This document shows positions 8,688 to 17,284 of a stretch of 64,000 nucleotides of DNA, piece by piece. Position numbers and translations under genes: made by a program. The notes below the pieces were generated by a model. It was not told the DNA's origin, made no database searches, and was given only the letters and a program-made list of their open reading frames with translations. Location of the stretch: NCBI GenBank assembly GCA_052103595.1, contig JBQEKC010000001.1, positions 186,001 to 250,000 of the forward strand, read 5' to 3'. Numbering within the stretch: the first letter of the stretch is position 1; every line of letters starts with the position of its first letter. Origin of the DNA: CAMEGH01 sp052103595 (lineage in GTDB: Bacteria; Patescibacteriota; Saccharimonadia; Saccharimonadales; Saccharimonadaceae).

Positions 8688-9426
8688 TTACAATTGGTCA
8701 TTGCCACGGTAAATATGCTGCCCATTGACCATTATTTGGCGGGTATCATCCGGTGATGCATCTAATTCATCAGCACTGCGAAAACCAAGGGTCATACTTA
8801 TTCGCGTTTCACCTGACGGATTGTGACCTACTCCATGAAACAGTGTACCGTTGAAAAGTAAAACACTTCCTTCGCTCATAGGTACCGGAACTGCTTGATC
8901 TTCAAGCCCGGCGTATTCTTCATGCTCGGACATCCCTGTGCCGCCACCGTCAACTTGAGGTACGCCAACATACGGAAGGTTATGTGAGCCGGGCACTACA
9001 CGTGTCGCACCATTGTCAACAGTCGAGTCTTGCAAGTAAACAGCGGCGGTCATGAGTCCTCGAGAAGGCTGGAGAATGTCCCGGTGCATACCTTCGGCAG
9101 GCGCACCCTGGCGATTGTTAATCGTAGCATGATTATGTCTGTTTTTGACAAATACAACGTTTGGACCAAGTAATGATTGAAGGGCGCCTACAAGTGCCTG
9201 GTGTCCGATAACTCGGCGCATAATGTCTGGATTACGGTCATAAAGTCCATAAAGCTTCTTATTCGGGTTCGCAGGGTCAGAACCCCCCACTGTTCTTAGC
9301 CGCTTCCTCTTGAATGAACTGTCGCATTTCCGCAGTCTGTTCGGCGTCAAAAACGTTTGTTAGTCTGTAATATCCCTGGTCTCGATAGAATCGAGCTTGC
9401 TCGTGGTTAAGTGCTCCGTATTTCAT
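8688..9426 (-). pseudogene. Phytanoyl-CoA dioxygenase (PhyH) family protein, frameshifted
   Basis: Fe(II)/2-oxoglutarate-dependent oxygenase fold. From ATG 9426 the frame begins MKYGALNHEQARFYRDQGYY, typical of PhyH N-termini, and stops 49 codons later. The next frame continues without a gap in homology from SDPANPNKKLYGLYDRNP and carries the metal ligands MHRD (near full-length residue 125) and FHGVGHNPSGETR (distal His plus 2-oxoglutarate Arg). The shift falls on a run of six C (9283-9288, + strand); five would restore about 245 residues. It could be a real mutation or a homopolymer error. It heads a group with a NUDIX hydrolase and a nucleotidyltransferase. The substrate is unknown. Confidence 0.75.
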
Positions 9427-9438
9427 GGAGATACTACA

Positions 9439-9969
9439 CTACAATTTGTTTATATAGTCAAGTGCCAGATAGGCGACTTCTACGTCTGTCATCTGGCCGG
9501 AACGTAGCAATTCGCGAAATTCTTTTAGCGGCATAAGCACCAGTTCTGCCTGTTCAGTGTCGGTATGTTCGGGTTCGGCAATTTTTTTACATCCTGTAGC
9601 GACGAAGCAATGTCGCACCATAGTTGAATACGCGTCATCAAGGCAGGTGCCAAATTCGACAAAATCACCTTCGTACCCTGTTTCTTCCAGAAACTCGCGC
9701 TTTATTGATTCGGCAGCGTTTTCACCTTCATCGAGGTAACCACCTGGCAGTTCATTGAGGATTTTCTTCGGTCCGGGCCGAAACTGACGTGCTAGAATAA
9801 CCTGCTCGTCATCAGTGAGGGCAAATATGGCAGCCGCTGGAGTCTCAGCCTTGATATAAAAATCGACCTCCTTGCCAGTAGGAAGCAAGAAATCAACTCG
9901 ATCGATTGCTCGAGTGTATTTCTTATACACTTGCTCTCTTTTTAGTTCTTGCCACTCTTGTATTGCCAT
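9439..9969 (-). CDS. NUDIX hydrolase, ADP-ribose pyrophosphatase-like
   Basis: Hydrolyses a nucleoside diphosphate linked to another moiety; the ADP-ribose pyrophosphatase branch is the closest by layout. The 176-residue protein carries a complete Nudix box near residues 75-97 (GYLDEGENAAESIKREFLEE followed by TGY). The upstream RQFRPGPKKILNELPGG stretch is typical of the NudF subgroup. AAGAAG precedes the ATG at 9969. A TATAAT box near 10010-10015 overlaps the end of the upstream nucleotidyltransferase gene, so it may have its own promoter with a leader of about 35 nt. It ends 13 bases before the PhyH gene start. Confidence 0.9.
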   Translation of the reverse strand: MAIQEWQELKREQVYKKYTRAIDRVDFLLPTGKEVDFYIKAETPAAAIFALTDDEQVILARQFRPGPKKILNELPGGYLDEGENAAESIKREFLEETGYEGDFVEFGTCLDDAYSTMVRHCFVATGCKKIAEPEHTDTEQAELVLMPLKEFRELLRSGQMTDVEVAYLALDYINKL

Positions 9970-10004
9970 AGGTCTTCTTTGACTTTTAGTAACCTCGTCA
10001 CACT

Positions 10005-10853
10005 TTAATTATAACGTAATTGCGACTGAAGCTCTACATCAGCTTGAGAGGCTTGCCAAGTAGCAATAGTGCCCACATCCCTAAAGAAGCGGTATTTATT
10101 ATTGTGCGCATACAGGCCGTCACGCATCCAAGCATCCTTAAGGCAGCCACCATAAAAAGACAACTGTCCGTCCCGCTTCTGCCACCGTTGACTTCTAAGG
10201 AACTCAGCGGTAATCATAACGGCGCCCGTACTACTTGCACGATAGTCGCCAGGTTGGTCCTCGGCGTTAACACTGAATTCAGCTGAATGCAGCACTCGAC
10301 CATCTCCAGCTACCATGTACGCATCTTCATTCGGAACGCCCTTGTTTAAGGTAAGAGCTATACTGGCTACAGCCCCGAGTTGTCGCTGAGCCTCAAAGCT
10401 TCTAGAGAAATCCTGTAAATCTACGTCAAGAATCGTATCGACATTTTGTACAAGCAGGAGTGATGTATCTTCATTACTCCTTGAGTACTCCACTAAATCA
10501 CCGCCTGTACCAAGTTGATCTATACTTCGTGTCGCTATCACTGAGGTGTCGTCTGTGTAGGTGCCCCGAATGTATTCATAAACCTCAGGCTGGTCACCAG
10601 CAGCAATGACAATGTGCTCAATATTCTGCTGGCGTAGGTTCGTAATATGATGATCGACAAGTCTTACTCCAGGGTCGCCTATAGATAGTAGTGCTTTTGC
10701 TATTCCGGTGTTCGGATCAGGAGTAAACAGCCCATTAAGACGAGTACCTCGTCCGCCGGCATTAATATATCCGATTGGAGCTTCACTTACATTTACACCT
10801 GCACTCTCTATTGTCGTACTAGTACAGTAGTACATCGTGGATCTTTTGTCCAT
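10005..10853 (-). CDS. Sugar-phosphate nucleotidyltransferase family protein
   Basis: Member of the NTP_transferase superfamily that activates sugar phosphates as NDP-sugars. The pyrophosphorylase signature INAGGRGTRL lies near residue 30, followed by the lysine motif GIAKALLSIG, and LLVQNVDTILDVD near 130 supplies the metal-binding Asp. The substrate cannot be read from sequence. The frame is open to a TTG at 10871. ATG 10853 is used here, and ATG 10835 is also possible since TACAAT overlaps 10853. It lies upstream of the NUDIX and PhyH genes on the same strand, suggesting a small modification cluster for a surface glycan or lipid, which is inference. Confidence 0.85.
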   Translation of the reverse strand: MDKRSTMYYCTSTTIESAGVNVSEAPIGYINAGGRGTRLNGLFTPDPNTGIAKALLSIGDPGVRLVDHHITNLRQQNIEHIVIAAGDQPEVYEYIRGTYTDDTSVIATRSIDQLGTGGDLVEYSRSNEDTSLLLVQNVDTILDVDLQDFSRSFEAQRQLGAVASIALTLNKGVPNEDAYMVAGDGRVLHSAEFSVNAEDQPGDYRASSTGAVMITAEFLRSQRWQKRDGQLSFYGGCLKDAWMRDGLYAHNNKYRFFRDVGTIATWQASQADVELQSQLRYN

Positions 10854-10965
10854 TGTATTTGGTAATAACAAAATAACCGGCCTACAATCCGTAAATTGGT
10901 TTGGCTTCTACTTGGCTGGAGATGAGGGGCTGGTCGTACTTACCGTCCAATAGGGCGACTACATT

Positions 10966-10999
10966 AAAGAAGACTACAGCTTAATCTGTAGTCTTCTTT
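10966..10999 (-). terminator. Terminator downstream of tRNA-Gln
   Basis: A perfect 14-bp stem AAAGAAGACTACAG / CTGTAGTCTTCTTT with a 6-base loop. It lies 9 bases past the 3' end of tRNA-Gln. Confidence 0.85.
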
Positions 11000-11008
11000 A
11001 TAATTTCT

Positions 11009-11083
11009 TGGCTGGGATGGAGGGATTCGAACCCCCGAATGCATGGACCAAAACCATGTGCCTTACCACTTGGCGACATCCCA
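11009..11083 (-). tRNA. tRNA-Gln (anticodon TTG)
   Basis: A cloverleaf of 75 nt with the encoded CCA. The acceptor arm is TGGGATG/CATCCCA, the anticodon stem CATGG/CCATG encloses loop TTTTGGT with anticodon TTG, and the T-arm contains GGTTCGAATCC. Confidence 0.95.
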
Positions 11084-11142
11084 CTGTTTGTACGCGTTCA
11101 TTATTATACCAAATAAAACCACGATGGCAAAATGCTTTTTCG

Positions 11143-11700
11143 CTAGATTGACAAGGCTGGTTTAATGGCGCCGAGCGATGGCTCTTCAGAGGCGTAAATG
11201 CCGTCAATCCGCCCGTCTTGGTCAAACGCAATTAATACGCCTGGGCGTTCGATGCTGTAATATTCAATCAAATCGGCCTCTTTTTTGTAATCGAGCGCAA
11301 AGAATGTGACATCTTTTGAAAAGTTTGTTAGGTTTTCTTTTATGAATGTCTCCATTTTTTTACTGATGTCGTTTTTTGTGTCATGGAAGAAAAGGATGCG
11401 TGTGCCTTCTGTTTGGCGAAAATCTTCAAGGTCGAACTTTTTGTAGCTGGCGCTGGTATCGGATGTGACATCTTCGACGTCCCATTCACTTTCTGGGGCG
11501 TTTTCGTCGGAAAGGACATTGGTACGATCGGCGGTCTCGTTGGCTTCAACGTTGCCAGTCGATGAGGTGCTGCTGCTAATTTCTGTACGGTTTTCGGTGT
11601 ATTCTTCTGGTTCTTGGTTGTTTTGCATAAGAAACCCCACGTAAAACAATCCAATAATAGCGACGCCAGCGACAATCGTGACTTTCATCCGTACGTTCAT
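11143..11700 (-). CDS. Membrane-anchored thioredoxin-like protein without cysteines
   Basis: About 185 residues: an N-terminal TM anchor (residues 5-25), a Ser/Thr/Glu-rich acidic linker to about residue 85, then a thioredoxin-like domain on the outside. The domain has the usual beta-alpha-beta start RILFFHDTKNDISKKMETF and a C-terminal RPGVLIAFDQDGR resembling the cis-Pro region. The CxxC positions are filled by non-cysteines and there is no Cys anywhere, so it cannot act as a thiol oxidoreductase. The start at ATG 11700 is chosen because TATACT at 11708-11713 places transcription on or next to it. Confidence 0.7.
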   Translation of the reverse strand: MNVRMKVTIVAGVAIIGLFYVGFLMQNNQEPEEYTENRTEISSSTSSTGNVEANETADRTNVLSDENAPESEWDVEDVTSDTSASYKKFDLEDFRQTEGTRILFFHDTKNDISKKMETFIKENLTNFSKDVTFFALDYKKEADLIEYYSIERPGVLIAFDQDGRIDGIYASEEPSLGAIKPALSI

Positions 11701-11779
11701 GAACATTAGTATAGCGCTTGTGCTCTGTTTTTACTAGCGTGCTATAGCGCCGCCCTGCTCTCTCTTGTACAATAAAACT

Positions 11780-14122
11780 ATGACATCAAAAGAATTCTTC
11801 AACATCCTTTCACGCAACTTTTTTACCCCTATTGTGATCGCTATTTACAGCTTGGCGATTGTGCTGCTTGTATTGGGCGAATACCGCGATGCGTATTTTG
11901 TGTCGGCGGTGATTACGATCAACTTTGTGATTGGAGTGATTCAAGAAATTCGCGCCCGATTGGCGCTTCGTAAGCTTGAGCTAATGAGCGCCCCACGAGC
12001 GCACCGTATCTTGCCAAATGGCCGCACAGAAGATGTGCTTTACACCGAGCTGCACGACGATGATGAGATTCTCCTTTCTACTGGTGACGAAGTGCCGGCT
12101 GATGCAACGGTTCTTTCAAGCAAAGGTCTTGAAGTGGATGAAAGCATGCTAACGGGTGAAGCTGCAGCGGTAGAAAAATCAACCAACGACACGGTACTTG
12201 CCAGTACGACGGTGGTAGCCGGGAGTGCTCGCGTAAAAGTGGTGGCCGTTGGTAGCGAAACGCAAGCTGGCCAAATGACCAAAAAACTCAAAGAATATGT
12301 GCCGGAAACAACTCCACTGCAACGAAAAATCAACTTTGCCATTAGTACCCTCACCTACGGAGCACTAGGATTGGCGCTGTTAGTGGTGATTGTGTACGCA
12401 TTGATGGGTCAAAGTTTGGTGCAGATTTTTAAGACAATTACCTCTGGCGCGGTAGTGGTGATTCCGGAAGGATTACTGCTTGCAAGTACGATGCTGCTTG
12501 CCTATGGCTCACTGAAACTTGCTGCAGTGAAGGTGTTGCCGCAAAAGCTGACGGCAATTGAAGCGATGGCGCTGCTTGACGTGCTTTGTACCGACAAAAC
12601 AGGCACACTTACCGAACCAGAAGTGGTGTTTGATCGTTTTACTGCGTTTGATGACAAAAATGACAGTCGCTACTACAAGGAGCTGATTGGTGTAGCGGCG
12701 CAAGAAACCAGCGGTGGAAATGCCACGGGAAAAGCGATTATCGCTGCGTTTGAAGCGCCTAAAGAATACAAAACGCTCGATATCCTCGCTTTCAGTAGCG
12801 AACGTAAAATGAGTGGCGTGCGGGTAAAGCTTGGCGATCACACTGCGCAAACTATTTTTATGGGCGCGCCAGAATACGTGGCAAAGCTTACGACCATCAC
12901 CAACGAACAGCAAGAGCTTATTACGCGTCTTACGGGCGAAGGAAAGCGCGTATTGCTTGTGGCGGTCAGTAAAGATGTTAAGACGCCACTAAAGCAATTG
13001 GTAGACCAACCAAGCAATGTGATACCGCTTGGTGTTGTGGTGCTACGAAACGATTTGCGTGAAGGTGTCGTTGATACGGTGAGTTTTTTGCAAGGGCGCG
13101 GTGTTAGTGTTCGCGTGATTAGCGGTGACAACCCAGAAACCGTCAAGCATATTGCCAAAAAAGCCGGTATTGTTAATTACGACCGCTCTATTACTGGTGC
13201 TGAACTTGCAGAAATGGATGACAAAGAATGGTACAAAACGGTCTATCGTACGACGATTTTTGCCCGTGTACTACCTGAGCAAAAAGAGCGGCTTATCCAA
13301 ACCTTCCAGCAGCAGCACAAATTTGTCGGCATGGTTGGCGATGGCGTGAACGATGCGTTGGCGCTTAAAAAAGCCGATCTTGGCGTGGCGATGTATTCAG
13401 GTGCAGCGGCGAGCCGTCGTGTGGCTGACCTTGTGCTACTCAACAATTCTTTCAATGCGCTCCCTATCGGCATGAAGTTAGGCAATCGTATTATGCAGGC
13501 AATCGAAATTATTGCCACACTCTTCTTCCACAAAATATCGTACGGAATTTTCTTACTGCTTGCTACGATGGTGCTCGGCATTGTGTATCCGTTCGAGCCG
13601 CGCCACAACACCTTTATGAATGTCTTTTTGGTGACGATGCCGACTATTATGTGGACACTTTTTCCGCCAAAGCCAAACTATCGTATTAATCCAAAGAACT
13701 TTTGGCGCGATACGCTATTTGCGGTGTTGCCAATCTCGATTATTTCTGGCCTGACAGTGACGTTTAGCTATTGGTATATGTCGCAAATGGGCTCAGCAGA
13801 TCATAAAAGCGTCACAACGACCACAGTTATTATTGCGACGTTCTTTGGTATGTATCTTGTCTTTTTGATGCCTCGCATGCTGCGTGTAACGTACGATGTA
13901 TGGGCGAAAGTTGCTCGCACGCTGTACGTTGTGGCGGCCGTGCTAATTGCAGGCGCGGCATTTGGTTTTGGCTTTGCGCGGAGCTTCTTCGACTTTACGC
14001 AGCCAGCCTTCGCCGACTTACTGCCGGTGTCTGGATTTATTGTTGTTGCCGTGTTGGCGCAATGGTATTTGGCAAATCGTGCCGGGCGACGTATTGCCAA
14101 GCACGAATCAAGCCTCGAATAA
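11780..14122 (+). CDS. P-type cation-transporting ATPase, CtpE-like
   Basis: An integral membrane pump driven by ATP, 780 residues. Motifs in order: TGE actuator loop (SMLTGEAAAV near 130), M4 sequence IPEGLLLAST near 232, phosphorylation site CTDKTGTLTEP (Asp near 271), and MVGDGVNDALALK near 518. The M4 PEGL signature resembles mycobacterial CtpE (linked to calcium uptake) rather than heavy-metal pumps, which carry CPx. The start is ATG 11780: TACAAT at 11768-11773 puts +1 exactly on that A. It converges on a second P-type ATPase with one base between the stop codons. Confidence 0.9.
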   Translation: MTSKEFFNILSRNFFTPIVIAIYSLAIVLLVLGEYRDAYFVSAVITINFVIGVIQEIRARLALRKLELMSAPRAHRILPNGRTEDVLYTELHDDDEILLSTGDEVPADATVLSSKGLEVDESMLTGEAAAVEKSTNDTVLASTTVVAGSARVKVVAVGSETQAGQMTKKLKEYVPETTPLQRKINFAISTLTYGALGLALLVVIVYALMGQSLVQIFKTITSGAVVVIPEGLLLASTMLLAYGSLKLAAVKVLPQKLTAIEAMALLDVLCTDKTGTLTEPEVVFDRFTAFDDKNDSRYYKELIGVAAQETSGGNATGKAIIAAFEAPKEYKTLDILAFSSERKMSGVRVKLGDHTAQTIFMGAPEYVAKLTTITNEQQELITRLTGEGKRVLLVAVSKDVKTPLKQLVDQPSNVIPLGVVVLRNDLREGVVDTVSFLQGRGVSVRVISGDNPETVKHIAKKAGIVNYDRSITGAELAEMDDKEWYKTVYRTTIFARVLPEQKERLIQTFQQQHKFVGMVGDGVNDALALKKADLGVAMYSGAAASRRVADLVLLNNSFNALPIGMKLGNRIMQAIEIIATLFFHKISYGIFLLLATMVLGIVYPFEPRHNTFMNVFLVTMPTIMWTLFPPKPNYRINPKNFWRDTLFAVLPISIISGLTVTFSYWYMSQMGSADHKSVTTTTVIIATFFGMYLVFLMPRMLRVTYDVWAKVARTLYVVAAVLIAGAAFGFGFARSFFDFTQPAFADLLPVSGFIVVAVLAQWYLANRAGRRIAKHESSLE

Positions 14123-14123
14123 C

Positions 14124-16640
14124 TTACTTTTGCTGAAGCCGGCGACGGTCAATCAACTTCAGTACTTCACTCAGAATAATTGGGATAATGAGCGCCAGTA
14201 GCCCAGTGACGAGGTAATCTTTTGTTTCGAGTTTTGTCATGTGAAGGAATTCGCCAAGGGGTGTAAAAAGTGACAGCGCATGTGTGGCGATGGTGGCGCT
14301 CAACCCAAGGTAGAACGGTGTACTCCAAGTGCGAATACGTACCAAGAGTGATTCAAGGTCGCTCCGAGCACAGAAGGCGTTGGCGATTTGCGTAAGGACA
14401 AGGATATGGAAGGCAACAGTACGGGCATATTCTAGACCGTGCGTGTGTAAGAAGTAGACAAACCCACCGATAGTCAGCGCTGCCATAGAAAGTGCAATCA
14501 GTAGCATACGGACAATCATGTGGCGCGGCAAAATTGGCGCTTTTGGTGAGGTTGGTTTTTGTTCGAGCACTGTTTTACTGGCTGGTTCAAGCCCAAGCGG
14601 AATCACCATAAAGGTGTCTGTTACAAGGTTGACCCACAAAATTTGCACCGGCACAAGCGGGATGGGTAATCCAACAAACAACGAGAACATCATCGTCATA
14701 ATTTCGCCGGCGTTGGTTGAAAGCAGATAATACAGCATGCGACGTACGTTACTAATGATAGTGCGACCTTCACGCAGTGCGTCAATAATCGTTTTGAAGT
14801 TGTCGTCGAGCAAGATAATATCGCCAGCATCTTTGGCGATGTGCGACCCGCTCCCCATTGCAAGGCCAACGTGTGCGCTGGAAAGAGCTGGCACGTCGTT
14901 CACGCCGTCGCCTGTCATGGCAGTGATGTTGTTGCGTTTGAGGATGGTAAGGAGACGGTATTTTTGTTCAGGGATCACACGAGCAAATACGCGCACGTCT
15001 TTGAGTGTTTTGGCAAGCTCGTCGTCGGTCATGCTATCCATGGTACGAGCATCAAAAATTTGATCTCGGGTGCTGGCCATACCAAGCGTTTTGCCAATAA
15101 AGTAAGCTGTTTCGAGGTGATCGCCAGTAATCATGCGCACGCTAACGCCAGCTTTTTGCGCAGCCTGGATGGCCTTTTTCGCTTCGGGACGAAGTTGATC
15201 GGCCACCGCTAGTAACCCGTCAAACGTGAGGGCTGTTTTTGGTGGAATGTGATCGAGTGAATCGATCGGTTTGTCGATAGTTGCGTGGGCAATTGCGATG
15301 ACGCGGTAGCCCTTTGAGGTGAGTTCTTTTAACGCAGCAAGTACTTCCCTTTGTATGGTAGAAGAAACCTTGCTGCGCCGCAAAATATGCTCTGGCGCAC
15401 CTTTAATGTACAGCCCGTACCGCTTGCCGTCGTGCCACAAGCTTCCGCTCATGGCGAGATCTTGGTCAAAAGCGAAACTGGTGAGCGGTGCTTGCTTTCG
15501 CTGGATGCCTTCGCTTTTTGCAAAATCATCAATCGCAATATCAAGGGGGTCACTGAGTGAATGGCCGCTCAGTGAGATTGTTTTCATGGCGTGCTGTGCA
15601 AGATCCACTGTCGTGTCTTGTGGTTGCCATGTAGTCGCCAAGCTAAGTTTGTTTTGCGTTAACGTGCCGGTTTTGTCGCTGGCGATGGTGGTGACAGCAC
15701 CAATTGTTTCGATCGAACGCATGGTTTGCACGAGGGCTTTTTTAGCGGCCATACGACGCATTCCAAGCACCAACACTACCGAAATAGCAATCGGTAGGCT
15801 TTCAGGTACTGCCGAAACAGCCAATGCTAATACAAAACGAACTGCCTCGAGCCACTCCATGCCATTTGCGATTGACAGTCCAAAAGCAACAACAGCCAGC
15901 GCTAAAATCACCATAATAATTTGGGAAATGAGCTTGTCAATTTTACGTTGAATTGGGCTGACAAGTTCATCCTTTTTCACAAGACTAGCGATGGCACCAA
16001 ACTCCGTTTTACTCCCGGTCGCGGTCACAGCAAAGCTGGCGTTACCGCCGATGACAAACGAACCTTGATACACCATATTGGTGCGCTCATAGAGCGGTGC
16101 TTCACTGTGTACAACAGTGGTATTCTTGCTGATAGGCTCGCTTTCGCCAGTTAATTGCGACTCGTTGACACGCAGCTGATTGCTATTGATCACACGCCCA
16201 TCGGCGGGAATCTTCTCCCCTTCTCCAAGCAGGACAATATCACCAGGCACCAAAAGTGTGACGTCAACCTCGGTCTCTTTTCCGCCACGAATGACAAGTG
16301 CTTTTTGCTGCGTTTTTTTGGCAAGTGTTCGCAAAACTTTTTGTGTTGAATATGTTTGAATATAAAAAATCAGCGCATTCACCAGCATAATAAAGCCAAT
16401 GATGCTGGCGTCCAGCCATTCGCCGTGCCACACGCTGAGCACGGTTGCCACGCCAAGCACTGCCATAAAGATGTTCGCAAATGGTTCGACAATAATCTTC
16501 CACAACGGTGTTTTACTCACCTTTACCTCGTTGCGGCCATAGGTAGATAGGCGCTCCTTGGCATCACTCGGTGTTAATCCTGATGGAGCTGTTTTGAGCG
16601 ATTGTAGGGTTTTTTGTGTCGATTGCGTGTAATAAAGCAT
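14124..16640 (-). CDS. P-type cation-transporting ATPase, SERCA/PMCA-like (P2)
   Basis: An 838-residue P2-type ATPase, probably exporting Ca2+ or a related cation. It has the cation_ATPase_N domain (TLQSLKTAPSGLTPSDAKERL), actuator motif QLTGESEPI, M4 AVPESLPIAIS with the Pro-Glu ion site, phosphorylation motif ASDKTGTLTQNK (Asp near 322), hinge MTGDGVNDVPAL and a six-helix C-terminal domain. TGCTATAAT upstream gives leaderless spacing to ATG 16640. It sits tail to tail with the CtpE-like pump. If one imports and the other exports, they could set calcium balance together, which is speculation. Confidence 0.92.
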   Translation of the reverse strand: MLYYTQSTQKTLQSLKTAPSGLTPSDAKERLSTYGRNEVKVSKTPLWKIIVEPFANIFMAVLGVATVLSVWHGEWLDASIIGFIMLVNALIFYIQTYSTQKVLRTLAKKTQQKALVIRGGKETEVDVTLLVPGDIVLLGEGEKIPADGRVINSNQLRVNESQLTGESEPISKNTTVVHSEAPLYERTNMVYQGSFVIGGNASFAVTATGSKTEFGAIASLVKKDELVSPIQRKIDKLISQIIMVILALAVVAFGLSIANGMEWLEAVRFVLALAVSAVPESLPIAISVVLVLGMRRMAAKKALVQTMRSIETIGAVTTIASDKTGTLTQNKLSLATTWQPQDTTVDLAQHAMKTISLSGHSLSDPLDIAIDDFAKSEGIQRKQAPLTSFAFDQDLAMSGSLWHDGKRYGLYIKGAPEHILRRSKVSSTIQREVLAALKELTSKGYRVIAIAHATIDKPIDSLDHIPPKTALTFDGLLAVADQLRPEAKKAIQAAQKAGVSVRMITGDHLETAYFIGKTLGMASTRDQIFDARTMDSMTDDELAKTLKDVRVFARVIPEQKYRLLTILKRNNITAMTGDGVNDVPALSSAHVGLAMGSGSHIAKDAGDIILLDDNFKTIIDALREGRTIISNVRRMLYYLLSTNAGEIMTMMFSLFVGLPIPLVPVQILWVNLVTDTFMVIPLGLEPASKTVLEQKPTSPKAPILPRHMIVRMLLIALSMAALTIGGFVYFLHTHGLEYARTVAFHILVLTQIANAFCARSDLESLLVRIRTWSTPFYLGLSATIATHALSLFTPLGEFLHMTKLETKDYLVTGLLALIIPIILSEVLKLIDRRRLQQK

Positions 16641-16657
16641 AACTATTATTATAGCAA

Positions 16658-16690
16658 AAAAGTACCAGCTGGGTGGAGACTGGTACTTTT
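16658..16690 (-). terminator. greA terminator
   Basis: An 11-bp stem AAAAGTACCAG / CTGGTACTTTT with an 11-base loop, followed on the minus strand by a T run. It overlaps the promoter region of the downstream P-type ATPase gene. Confidence 0.85.
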
Positions 16691-16709
16691 ATAAGGGGCA
16701 TGTGGTGAA

Positions 16710-17177
16710 CTAGCTAATGCGTACGAGCTGGAATTGGTTCGATTTTATGCCAGCGTTCCATTGGACAACTTCTTCTTTGCTACGACCAATCAGGCTTTTT
16801 CCTAGGGGGCTTTGGATAGAGATGCGGCCGTCGCTTGGGTTTGCTTCCATGCTATCAACGAGCGTGTAGCGTACCATTCGGCCGTTTGTGTCGAGAAGGT
16901 CGACAACTGAGCCGAGGGCAACTTTGAGCGCTTCGCGCTTGCGTGGGAGCAGTTTTGCGTTTTGTAGTTGGAGTCTTTTCTCGTAGAGTTCTGATTCAAG
17001 TGCTTCGACTCGGGAAAGTTTTTCGGTTCGTTCAAATCGCTCCTCTCTTGACGTGCCAGTGCTCATTTCGCGCAGGTCAACTTGGGCTTGTTGCACTTCG
17101 CGTTCGAGCTTGGCGACAGTTCGCTTTAATTCTTTCATTCCTTTTTTGCTTAGATAAACGGTTGCTGGTGTACTCAT
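16710..17177 (-). CDS. greA: GreA/GreB-family transcript cleavage factor, atypical tip
   Basis: Binds the RNA polymerase secondary channel and helps backtracked complexes. Its 155 residues fit the family: an N-terminal antiparallel coiled coil (residues 8-75) and a C-terminal FKBP-like domain with GSVVDLLDTNG, YTLVDSMEANP and ISIQSPLGKSLIG. The coiled-coil tip, which normally reads GDLxENAEY with the catalytic Asp and Glu, reads GTSREERFE, so the Asp is Thr while a Glu remains. Cleavage activity may be weak or lost, as in Gfh1-like inhibitors. GAGT precedes the ATG at 17177. The gene has its own terminator. Confidence 0.88.
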   Translation of the reverse strand: MSTPATVYLSKKGMKELKRTVAKLEREVQQAQVDLREMSTGTSREERFERTEKLSRVEALESELYEKRLQLQNAKLLPRKREALKVALGSVVDLLDTNGRMVRYTLVDSMEANPSDGRISIQSPLGKSLIGRSKEEVVQWNAGIKSNQFQLVRIS

Positions 17178-17284
17178 TTCATACTCCTTTGTTTGTTAGT
17201 GTGAGAACTCCGCCTCACCTACTTTGTAGTATGCCAGTCAAAACTGAAACGGAGCTTAAGTTTATTGCATTTTTTGAAGATTTT

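Noticed and set aside
10998..11231. Minus-strand open frame over tRNA-Gln
   Set aside because: It translates the tRNA and the end of the neighbouring gene; no start site.
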